Source: Mucilaginibacter lacusdianchii | Lineage (GTDB): Bacteria; Bacteroidota; Bacteroidia; Sphingobacteriales; Sphingobacteriaceae | Length of the DNA stretch: 64,000 bases | Direction of reading: 5' to 3' | Assembly (NCBI RefSeq): GCF_009770985.1 | Contig: NZ_WSRW01000004.1 | Location: 1-64,000 of the forward strand | Shown: one piece after another, positions 7,540 through 14,828 of the stretch | Layout: each line of letters starts with the position of its first letter | Position numbering within the stretch: position 1 is the first letter of the stretch | The notes under the pieces: model-generated | Told to the model about the DNA's origin: nothing | Seen by the model: only the letters and a program-made list of their open reading frames with translations | Databases searched by the model: none | Program-made: the position numbers and the translations under genes

Positions 7540-7567
7540 AAATATTAGTGTACGTGTAATCATATGC

Positions 7568-9718
7568 TTAAACCACTTCCCGCTTCATCCAACTCACCAT
7601 CGCTTTAATTTCCGCATAACTGTAACTATCACCCAAAACTTCTTTAAGTGGTGCTAACCGTTCGGCACCATAACTTTCAATAGCATTTTGTATCGCAGGC
7701 ATTTTATGCTCGGGTACCATTTCGGTAACTCCCATCTCACCGCTTTGAATAAAGCTGCACAAGTGACTCTCAATAGTGTTAGTAGACAAACTGCGTTGTG
7801 CGGCAATTTCGGCAATGCTTTTGCCCGAGCGGTACAGCTCAAAACTCTCACGTTGCGTGTTGCCCGACGATGGCCGGCTGGCTTTTGGCTTAGACGAACC
7901 GGCTTTAACCCGTTTGCTACTAATTTGGGATGACAAATTATGTTGCTGGCAATAGCTGACTAAAGCTTCCAGGAACTGCTCGCCATAACGCTTTAATTTT
8001 ACCTCGCCAAAGCCCGATATGCGGCCCAGATCCTGCATGGTTTGCGGCAAATAAGTAGCCATTTCCAGCAGCGTAGCATCCGACAGGATAATGTAAGCTG
8101 GTACGTTTTCATTCATAGACAGGTTAAAGCGGATAGATTTTAGGTCCTGTAACAAACCGGCTTCGTATACCGGTGTCTGAATATCTTCAGCTACTTCTAT
8201 TTCTTCAGCTTGCGTAAACTCTACTTTTTGCTGGCCTTTTAAAACAGCATCACTGTTGTCGGTTAGTTTTAAGATGGGATAAGCATCTTCCGTAACCTGT
8301 AATAAGCCTTGTAGTACCAGCTGACCAATATAGCGCTGCCAATCGGCTTTGCTTAAATCAGCACCAATGCCATAGGTTTTCAGTTGTTTATGTTCATCAC
8401 GGATTTTTTCGCTTCGAGAGCCGCGCAGAAAGTCGATCACATAAGTAGTGCCAAAGCGCTGATTTAACCGCACCACAGCCGATAATGCTTTTTGGGCGAT
8501 GATGGTGCCATCAATTTTTTTAAATTCGGTAAGGCACACATCACATGAACCGCAATGTGCCGGAAACTTTTCATTAAAATAATGCATTAAATACTGGCGG
8601 CGGCAGGTTTGCAGCTGGCAGTATTTTACCATATCATCCAGCTTTTTGAGCATAATACGGCTTTGCTCTTCATTACCGTCTACCCGTGCAAAACGCTGTA
8701 GCTTAAAGGCATCACCAGCCGAAAAAAATAACAGTGCTTCGGACGGTAAACCATCGCGACCGGCGCGACCGGTTTCCTGGTAATAGCCTTCGATATTTTT
8801 AGGTAAATCATAATGCACCACATAGCGTACGTTCGATTTGTTGATACCCATACCGAATGCGATGGTAGCCACCATGATTTTAATCTCATCGCGCAAAAAC
8901 TTTTCCTGATTGCGGGCCTTGGTGTCATTGTCTAATCCGGCGTGGTAAGCCTCGGCCTGGTAGCCCTGCGCTTTCAGGTCGCTGGCTAAATCCTCGCATG
9001 AATTGCGCGACAAGCAATAGATGATGCCGGAATCTTCTTTGTGCGATTCCAAAAAGTCAAGCAACTGGCGATAGCTATTCTTTTTGGGTGCTATCTTGTA
9101 GCTGATGTTGGGCCGGTTAAAGGATGAAACGAATTCTGCCGGATTAGCCAGCGCCAACTTTTCTTTGATATCCTGACGGGTTACCTTATCGGCTGTAGCG
9201 GTTAGCGCAATTACCGGTGTTTTAGGAAACTCTGTTTTAAAATGAGCCAGCATCAGGTACTCGGGCCTGAAATCATGGCCCCAGTGTGAGATGCAATGTG
9301 CCTCATCAATAGCAATTAAGCTCACATTGAGCGATTTTAAAAACGCTACCAACCGGCTTTCTGAACTGAATAACCGCTCGGGCGCCAGATACAACAGTTT
9401 GATATCACCTGAACGTAAACGGCTAATGATATTTTGCTGCTCATCACTGCCTTGGGTGGAGTTTAAGTAAGCCGCAGGGATGCCATTGATGTTCAACGCA
9501 TCTACCTGATCTTTCATCAACGCAATAAGCGGCGAAATAACAATGGTTAAGCCGGGCAACAGTACCGCTGGTAACTGGTAGCACAATGATTTGCCGCCGC
9601 CGGTAGGCATCAGCACCATGGCATCGCCACCGTTTAAAATTTGTTGAATGATGGCTTCCTGCTGGTGCCGGAATTGGGTATAACCGTAGTATTTATGTAG
9701 AGCCTGTAAGGGTGTCAT
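7568..9718 (-). CDS. recQ: ATP-dependent DNA helicase RecQ
   Basis: RecQ unwinds DNA 3' to 5' in recombination and replication-fork repair. The 716-residue protein has all superfamily 2 motifs: MPTGGGKSLCYQ (about 37-48), the DEAH box at 138-141 followed by CISHWGHDFRPEY, TATAD, and the motif VI region TGRAGRDGLPS. The zinc-binding cysteines follow in CRRQYLMHYF and CGSCDVC, then an RQC winged helix, an HRDC domain (about 510-595, with YIILSDATLLEMA) and a C-terminal helix-turn-helix (SGKSIAEIAAQRSLSTNTIESHL). That last domain is usual in Bacteroidota and Firmicutes RecQ. A -7 box lies nine bases before the ATG, implying a very short leader. Confidence 0.96.
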   Translation of the reverse strand: MTPLQALHKYYGYTQFRHQQEAIIQQILNGGDAMVLMPTGGGKSLCYQLPAVLLPGLTIVISPLIALMKDQVDALNINGIPAAYLNSTQGSDEQQNIISRLRSGDIKLLYLAPERLFSSESRLVAFLKSLNVSLIAIDEAHCISHWGHDFRPEYLMLAHFKTEFPKTPVIALTATADKVTRQDIKEKLALANPAEFVSSFNRPNISYKIAPKKNSYRQLLDFLESHKEDSGIIYCLSRNSCEDLASDLKAQGYQAEAYHAGLDNDTKARNQEKFLRDEIKIMVATIAFGMGINKSNVRYVVHYDLPKNIEGYYQETGRAGRDGLPSEALLFFSAGDAFKLQRFARVDGNEEQSRIMLKKLDDMVKYCQLQTCRRQYLMHYFNEKFPAHCGSCDVCLTEFKKIDGTIIAQKALSAVVRLNQRFGTTYVIDFLRGSRSEKIRDEHKQLKTYGIGADLSKADWQRYIGQLVLQGLLQVTEDAYPILKLTDNSDAVLKGQQKVEFTQAEEIEVAEDIQTPVYEAGLLQDLKSIRFNLSMNENVPAYIILSDATLLEMATYLPQTMQDLGRISGFGEVKLKRYGEQFLEALVSYCQQHNLSSQISSKRVKAGSSKPKASRPSSGNTQRESFELYRSGKSIAEIAAQRSLSTNTIESHLCSFIQSGEMGVTEMVPEHKMPAIQNAIESYGAERLAPLKEVLGDSYSYAEIKAMVSWMKREVV

Positions 9719-9727
9719 TTATGATAG

Positions 9728-9735
9728 CAAAGGTA
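9728..9735 (-). promoter_or_regulatory. candidate recQ -7 box TACCTTTG
   Basis: On the minus strand this fits TAnnTTTG and ends ten bases before the recQ start codon. No TTG is seen at the expected -33 distance. Confidence 0.4.
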
Positions 9736-9829
9736 TTAAGATACTAAAAATTATGGTATTTATCTAGGATAAATTGTGCCGACCGGAAACTTATTTACCA
9801 ATATTGTTTATTAGCTTAGCCAGTACCTT

Positions 9830-12325
9830 ATGATGAAAAAATTTTACGCTTCATTTATTGTTTTATGCTGTGTGGGGAGCGCTTTTGCACAAGCTTTGCA
9901 ATCTCCTTCACAGTTTTTGGGCTATCCGCTGGGCAGCCAGTTTACCTACCACTACCTTATAGCCGAGTACTTTAAGTACGTGGCGCAAAACGCTAAAAAT
10001 GTAAAGCTGGTACAGTACGGCAATACTAACGAAGGCCGTCCGCTGATGGTGGCGTTCGTTGGTTCGCAAGAGAATATTGACCGTTTGGAAGATATCCGCC
10101 AGCATAACCTGTACTTGGCAGGCTTAAGTAGCGGACCCGCTACGTTGAGCAACACACCGGTTATTGTGTGGGAAAGTTATAATGTGCATGGTAACGAGCC
10201 TAGTTCGAGCGAAACGGCTATGCAAACTTTGTACGATATGGTAAACCCAGCGGATAGCCGTACACAAGCCTGGCTTAAAAATACACTAGTGGTAATTGAC
10301 CCATGCCTGAACCCCGACGGGCGCGATCGTTATGTGAACTTTTACAATCAAAATCGTGGCGCTGTGCCAGATGCAAACCCCGCATCGCGCGAGCATATAG
10401 AGCCTTGGCCGGGCGGTAGGGTAAATCATTATTATTTTGATTTGAACCGCGATTGGGCCTGGCAAACACAAAAAGAAGTACAGGGACGTGTAGGTTTATA
10501 TAACCAATGGCTACCCCAAATTCATGTTGATTTTCATGAGCAGGGTTATAACAACCCTTACTACTTTGCGCCAGCTGCCGAGCCTTTTCATAAAGATATT
10601 ACCCCCTGGCAGCGCGAGTTTCAGGTAACCATCGGTAAAAACAACGCCAAGTACTTTGACCAGCATGGCTGGATGTATTTTACCAAAGAAGAATTTGACT
10701 TGTTGTACCCATCTTACGGTGATACCTATCCTATTTATAATGGGTCTATTGGTATGACTTATGAGCAGGGCGGCCACTCGGCAGGCGGTTTAGCCGTGGT
10801 TACCCGTAGCGGTGATACCTTAACACTGGCCGACCGTATAGCGCACCATCACTCTAACGCCTTAAGTACGATTGAAGTGGCATCGGCGCATGCTACCCAG
10901 GTGATTAACGAGTTTAAAAAATATTTTGATAACAGCCGTACCAATCCACCAGGTGTTTATAAAACATACATTATCCGTAATGAAAATGCCGACAAATTGC
11001 AGGCACTGGCGCAGGTGTTAGATAAAAACAAAATACAATATGGCTATGGCGTAAACCGTACGGTAAATGGATACAATTATTTTACCGGAAAAACTGAAAG
11101 TTATACGGTAAGCCCTGCCGATTTGGTGGTGAACGCTTATCAGCCCAAAGCGGTATTGCTAAATGTGCTTTTAGAGCCAAAAACCTTTGTAGCCGATTCA
11201 AATACTTATGATATTACAGCTTGGTCTTTACCATACGCATATGGTTTAAGGGCATATGGTTTAACGGAGTCTATTAAGCCGGCTACTACCGTAAGTCCTG
11301 CGGCTACGGCTGCTGGTGCGGTAAATGGGCAGGCCTATGCTTATGTATCTACTTGGCAGTCAGTTGCGGACGTAAAATTCCTGGCGGCTTTGCTAAACAA
11401 GAATATAAAAGTACGTTACAGCGCAACGCCGTTCGAGGCAGGCGGCAAGAAGTTTACAGCAGGGTCGTTAATTATCGCGCGCACCAGTAATAATACAGCC
11501 GATTTTGATAAGAACATTATGCAGCTGGCTACTGCTTATCACCGAAACCTGGTTCCCTTAAGCACAGGTTTTGTAGATAAAGGTGCCGATTTAGGTTCGG
11601 GTGCCATACGTTATATGGACAAGCCCAAAGTGATGTTGTTGGCGGGCGAAGGAGTATCGGCCAATGCTATGGGCGAAGTTTGGCACTTTTTTGAGCAGCA
11701 AATTGGCTACCCAGTAAGCTTGGTACGCTACCGCGATTTAAACCGTACCCGCTTAAGTGATTTTGATGTGATTATTGCACCTGATGGTTATTATGAGGAT
11801 TTAGATTCTGAAAAAATACAGAACTGGATACGCGATGGTGGCCGTTTGATTGCCATGGAAGGTGCCGTATCGCAGCTGGCCGATAAAAAAGGCTTTGCAT
11901 TAAAAAGCAAGGAAGATAAAAAGGACGAAAAAGCTAGTAAAAATGTTGCGGTAAGACCTTATGAGAATCGCGACCGCGAAGCTATCCGCTATAACATTCC
12001 AGGGGCTATTTACAAAGTTTACTTAGATAATACCCATCCGCTAGGGTATGGCTTTCCTAATTATTATTACAGCTTAAAGTTAAGCACTGATGCTTATGAT
12101 TACCTGGGTGATGCCGGTTGGAATGTAGGTGTTTTGAAAAAAGACAGCTACACATCAGGCTTTGCCGGGCAAAAAGCAAAGGAAAAGCTAACCAGCGGTA
12201 TGCTGTTTGGCGTACAACAAATGGGCCGGGGCTCGGTAATATACTTAACCGACGATCCCCTGTTCCGCAGCTTTTGGGAAAATGGCAAGCTGCTGTTCAG
12301 TAATGCAGTATTTATGGTTCAATAA
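9830..12325 (+). CDS. secreted M14 family zinc carboxypeptidase
   Basis: An 831-residue exported peptidase. A signal peptide ends near AFAQ (residue 21). The M14 domain spans about 35-370: NTNEGRPLMVAFVG, the zinc motif YNVHGNEPSSSETA (His120, Glu123), NPDGRDRYVNF, DLNRDWAWQT (substrate-binding Asn-Arg) and HVDFHEQG with the third zinc ligand. A TYEQGGHSAGG motif carries the probable catalytic Glu. A linker follows, and a C-terminal region from about 610 (KVMLLAGEGVSANAMGEVW, DFDVIIAPDGYY, WIRDGGRLIAMEG) looks like the glutamine-amidotransferase-like domain common in these large Bacteroidota M14 proteins. It probably trims peptides in the periplasm or outside the cell. It is a single-gene unit ending at a hairpin terminator. 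Confidence 0.9.
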   Translation: MMKKFYASFIVLCCVGSAFAQALQSPSQFLGYPLGSQFTYHYLIAEYFKYVAQNAKNVKLVQYGNTNEGRPLMVAFVGSQENIDRLEDIRQHNLYLAGLSSGPATLSNTPVIVWESYNVHGNEPSSSETAMQTLYDMVNPADSRTQAWLKNTLVVIDPCLNPDGRDRYVNFYNQNRGAVPDANPASREHIEPWPGGRVNHYYFDLNRDWAWQTQKEVQGRVGLYNQWLPQIHVDFHEQGYNNPYYFAPAAEPFHKDITPWQREFQVTIGKNNAKYFDQHGWMYFTKEEFDLLYPSYGDTYPIYNGSIGMTYEQGGHSAGGLAVVTRSGDTLTLADRIAHHHSNALSTIEVASAHATQVINEFKKYFDNSRTNPPGVYKTYIIRNENADKLQALAQVLDKNKIQYGYGVNRTVNGYNYFTGKTESYTVSPADLVVNAYQPKAVLLNVLLEPKTFVADSNTYDITAWSLPYAYGLRAYGLTESIKPATTVSPAATAAGAVNGQAYAYVSTWQSVADVKFLAALLNKNIKVRYSATPFEAGGKKFTAGSLIIARTSNNTADFDKNIMQLATAYHRNLVPLSTGFVDKGADLGSGAIRYMDKPKVMLLAGEGVSANAMGEVWHFFEQQIGYPVSLVRYRDLNRTRLSDFDVIIAPDGYYEDLDSEKIQNWIRDGGRLIAMEGAVSQLADKKGFALKSKEDKKDEKASKNVAVRPYENRDREAIRYNIPGAIYKVYLDNTHPLGYGFPNYYYSLKLSTDAYDYLGDAGWNVGVLKKDSYTSGFAGQKAKEKLTSGMLFGVQQMGRGSVIYLTDDPLFRSFWENGKLLFSNAVFMVQ

Positions 12326-12360
12326 GTTTATCAATTTCCTAAAGGGAGATATATAAAAGA

Positions 12361-12395
12361 TAAGAGGCGGATGTTCAATGAACATCCGCCTCTTT
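12361..12395 (+). terminator. hairpin terminator after the M14 gene
   Basis: AGAGGCGGATGTTCA pairs with TGAACATCCGCCTCT. The T run is short (CTCTTTATT), so termination may be modest. It precedes a palindromic repeat by 14 bases. Confidence 0.65.
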
Positions 12396-12408
12396 ATTGC
12401 TTTAAACC

Positions 12409-12488
12409 TGTCATTGCAAGAAACGAAGCAATCTCGTCGTATGTTGAACAAACGCGATGAGATGGCCACGCTAACGCTCGCAATGACA
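12409..12488. repeat. palindromic repeat, family B
   Basis: Begins TGTCATTGCAAG and ends CGCTCGCAATGACA. Inner pairing is GCAATCTC on the left with GAGATGGC on the right, less perfect than the copy at 37730-37812. It sits between convergent genes (M14 peptidase and Dcp). Confidence 0.75.
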
Positions 12489-12515
12489 TAACTTTATTTA
12501 ATCACACACTATCTG

Positions 12516-14642
12516 CTATTTCAGCAATCCTCTTTGTTTCAGCATCGGCTTAATGTCCGGCTCATGACCGCGGAAGTTGCGGAACAACTGACCCAGTTCA
12601 ACTGTGTTACCACGAGACAGAATCATGTCGCGGAAACGCTGGCCGTTTTCGCGGGTTAATCCGCCATGCTCGGTAAACCACGAGTAAGCATCGGCTTCCA
12701 GCATAGACGTCCACATGTAAGCATAATAGCCGGCGGCATAGCCGTTACCCCAAATATGCGAAAAGTAGGTAGAGCGATAACGCGGCGGAACTTGCGGCAG
12801 GTCTAAGCCGGTTTTGTGCAGCGCATCGGCCTCGAATTTATCGGCATCCTGTATAACAGTGTCGGGCGATATGGTGTGCCATTGAATGTCCAGCAAATCG
12901 GCAGCCAGAGCCTCGGTGGTTACATAGGCTTGGTTAAACGAGCTTGCTTTTTTAATTTTTTCTATCAGTTCCTGAGGCATTGGCTGTTTGGTTTGGTAAT
13001 GCAAGGTATAATGCGGCAACACCTTCGGATCTAGCGCCCAATGCTCATTAAACTGCGATGGAAACTCTACAAAGTCGCGTGCGGTAGCCGTGCCCGAAAT
13101 GCTAGGGTATTGCTGACTGGCAAACATGCCGTGCAAGGCATGGCCAAACTCATGAAACATGGTTCGCACATCTTCAAAACTTAACAACGCCGGTTGGCCC
13201 GCGGCAGGTTTGTTAAAATTGCATACATTGTAAATAACTGGTTGTGTACCCATCAATCTGGATTGTTCAACTAGGTTGCTCATCCAGGCACCGCCGTTTT
13301 TGTTATCGCGTTTAAAGTAGTCGCAATAAAAAAGCGCTAAGTAGCGGCCATCCTTATCAAAAACATCAAATACCCGCACATCTTCCTGGTATACCGGCAA
13401 ATCTTTACGCTCTTTAAAGCTAATGCCGTAAAGCAGATTGGCTGCATAGAATACGCCGTTTTGCAACACACTGTTCAACTCCAAATAAGGTTTTATCTGA
13501 CTTTGATCCAGGCTGAATCGTTCCTTACGCACCTGCTCAGCATAAAAGTTCCAGTCCCACGGCGCTAGTTTAAAACCGCCGTTTTGTTGATCAACCACCG
13601 TCTGCAAATCGGCTGCATCCTGGCGTGATTTAGCCGTAGTGGCGGGCGCAATTTGGCTCAAAAACTGTTCTACAGCCGATGGTGTTTTAGCCATCTGATC
13701 CTGCAACTTCCACGCAGCATAGCTTGGATAGCCTAATAGTTTTGCTTTTTTGGCCCGTAGCTGTGCAATGCTTATAATGGTAGGGCGGGTATCATTAGCA
13801 TCACCTTTTTCGGCACGTGTCCAGCTGGCTTCAAACAGCTTTTGGCGGGTGGCGCGGCTAGTTAGCAATTGCAAATCGGGCTGCTGGGTAGTGTTTTGCA
13901 GGCTAAGTAACCATTTGCCGGTTAAGCCTGCGGCTTTTGCATTTTGCGCAGCAGCTTCGATGGCCGCATCCGATAGTCCGGCCAGTTCAGCTTTGTCGTT
14001 AACAACCAATCCGCCTGCTTTATTAGCAGCCAGTAATTGATTGCCGAATTTGGTGGTTAATGATGCTTCTTCCTGGTTATATTTTTTTAAAGTTTCTTTA
14101 TCTGTATCCGATAAACGCGCACCTGCCTGAACGAAATTTTGGTAATAGTATTCTACCAATCGTTTAGATTCGGCATCCAGCTTTAACTGGTTGCGCTTTT
14201 GATAAATACTTTCTACCCGTTTAAACAGTTTGGTATTCAAGTAAAGCGCATCATTATTAGCTGCCAGCTTAGGGGCTTCTTCTGCTTCTGTATTTTGCAA
14301 ATCCGGATTGGTATTGGCTCCGGTAAGCAGGTTAAATACGTGAGACACCCGCGATAGTAGCTGGCCGCTTTTTTCTAAAGCAACCAAGGTGTTTTCAAAA
14401 GTAGGAGCGGACGGATTGTTCGCTATCTTTTGTATTTCAATTTGTTGCTGCCGCATGCCCTCTTCCATAGCAGGCTTAAAGTCGCTGTTTTTTATTTTGT
14501 TAAAAGCAGGCGCCTCAAAAGCTAACTTGCTGGCAGCATAAAATGGGTTGGTGGCGGGTAAGCCGCCGTTTTGTGCGTTGCTGATTTGAGGCATGGTAAC
14601 ACCCAAAATAGCCGCAACAGACAGATAAGACAATCTTTTCAT
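12516..14642 (-). CDS. dcp: M3 family peptidyl-dipeptidase (Dcp type), exported
   Basis: A 708-residue zinc peptidase of family M3A that removes dipeptides from the C termini of oligopeptides. A signal peptide (about 23 residues, ending ISNAQ) predicts a periplasmic enzyme, as is common for Bacteroidota Dcp. The zinc motif FHEFGHALHGMF lies near residue 495, with downstream FPSQFNEHW and the C-terminal NGYAAGYYAYMWTSMLEADAYSWF region typical of Dcp and oligopeptidase A. The end, RNFRGHEPDIKPMLKQRGL, is the usual Dcp terminus. Length matches the family. Together with the convergent M14 enzyme it suggests extracytoplasmic peptide degradation, although the two are separately transcribed. Confidence 0.93.
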   Translation of the reverse strand: MKRLSYLSVAAILGVTMPQISNAQNGGLPATNPFYAASKLAFEAPAFNKIKNSDFKPAMEEGMRQQQIEIQKIANNPSAPTFENTLVALEKSGQLLSRVSHVFNLLTGANTNPDLQNTEAEEAPKLAANNDALYLNTKLFKRVESIYQKRNQLKLDAESKRLVEYYYQNFVQAGARLSDTDKETLKKYNQEEASLTTKFGNQLLAANKAGGLVVNDKAELAGLSDAAIEAAAQNAKAAGLTGKWLLSLQNTTQQPDLQLLTSRATRQKLFEASWTRAEKGDANDTRPTIISIAQLRAKKAKLLGYPSYAAWKLQDQMAKTPSAVEQFLSQIAPATTAKSRQDAADLQTVVDQQNGGFKLAPWDWNFYAEQVRKERFSLDQSQIKPYLELNSVLQNGVFYAANLLYGISFKERKDLPVYQEDVRVFDVFDKDGRYLALFYCDYFKRDNKNGGAWMSNLVEQSRLMGTQPVIYNVCNFNKPAAGQPALLSFEDVRTMFHEFGHALHGMFASQQYPSISGTATARDFVEFPSQFNEHWALDPKVLPHYTLHYQTKQPMPQELIEKIKKASSFNQAYVTTEALAADLLDIQWHTISPDTVIQDADKFEADALHKTGLDLPQVPPRYRSTYFSHIWGNGYAAGYYAYMWTSMLEADAYSWFTEHGGLTRENGQRFRDMILSRGNTVELGQLFRNFRGHEPDIKPMLKQRGLLK

Positions 14643-14764
14643 GAATTACACAATATCGTTTTTGATGAATTTGCTTTGCAGATAAGGCAAGCGGGTTGGT
14701 GCCGCAAGTTATCAAAAACTGTTTAAAAGAAGTGTTGTAAATGCAAGCTGTGTCTTTTTTGGCA

Positions 14765-14801
14765 CAAAAAAAGCCGCTGGCTAAATAATCAGCCGGCGGC
14801 G
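14765..14801 (-). terminator. terminator of the OMP_b-brl_3 receptor gene
   Basis: On the minus strand GCCGCCGGCT pairs with AGCCAGCGGC (one mismatch) and is followed by a run of seven T. It lies 28 bases past the stop. Confidence 0.8.
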
Positions 14802-14828
14802 TAATAGCATATATGTAGAGTGTTAAAA

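Larger units (their letters stand above)
7033..7549. mobile_element. candidate mobile unit: GIY-YIG gene between two halves of a palindromic repeat
   Basis: The leftward GIY-YIG gene (7111-7416) is bracketed by 39-base inverted arms at 7041-7079 and 7501-7539. Their outer 11 and inner 20 bases are identical in inverted orientation; only an eight-base block between them differs. A further short inverted match, ACTAATA at 7033-7039 against TATTAGT at 7543-7549, extends the symmetry. No target-site duplication, transposase or recombinase is visible, so this is not a known insertion-sequence type. The arrangement resembles REP sequences around a RAYT gene. That the nuclease moves or copies the repeat is inference. 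Confidence 0.5.

Noticed and set aside
7033-7549. Classical insertion sequence or group I intron with homing endonuclease
   Set aside because: There is no transposase, no target-site duplication and no intron-like interruption of a gene; the GIY-YIG protein lacks an extra DNA-binding domain. Kept only as a repeat-associated unit.
7111-9718. GIY-YIG nuclease plus RecQ as a defence system
   Set aside because: RecQ has a normal housekeeping domain set and its own promoter, and a palindrome separates the two genes. Nothing else defence-like is near.
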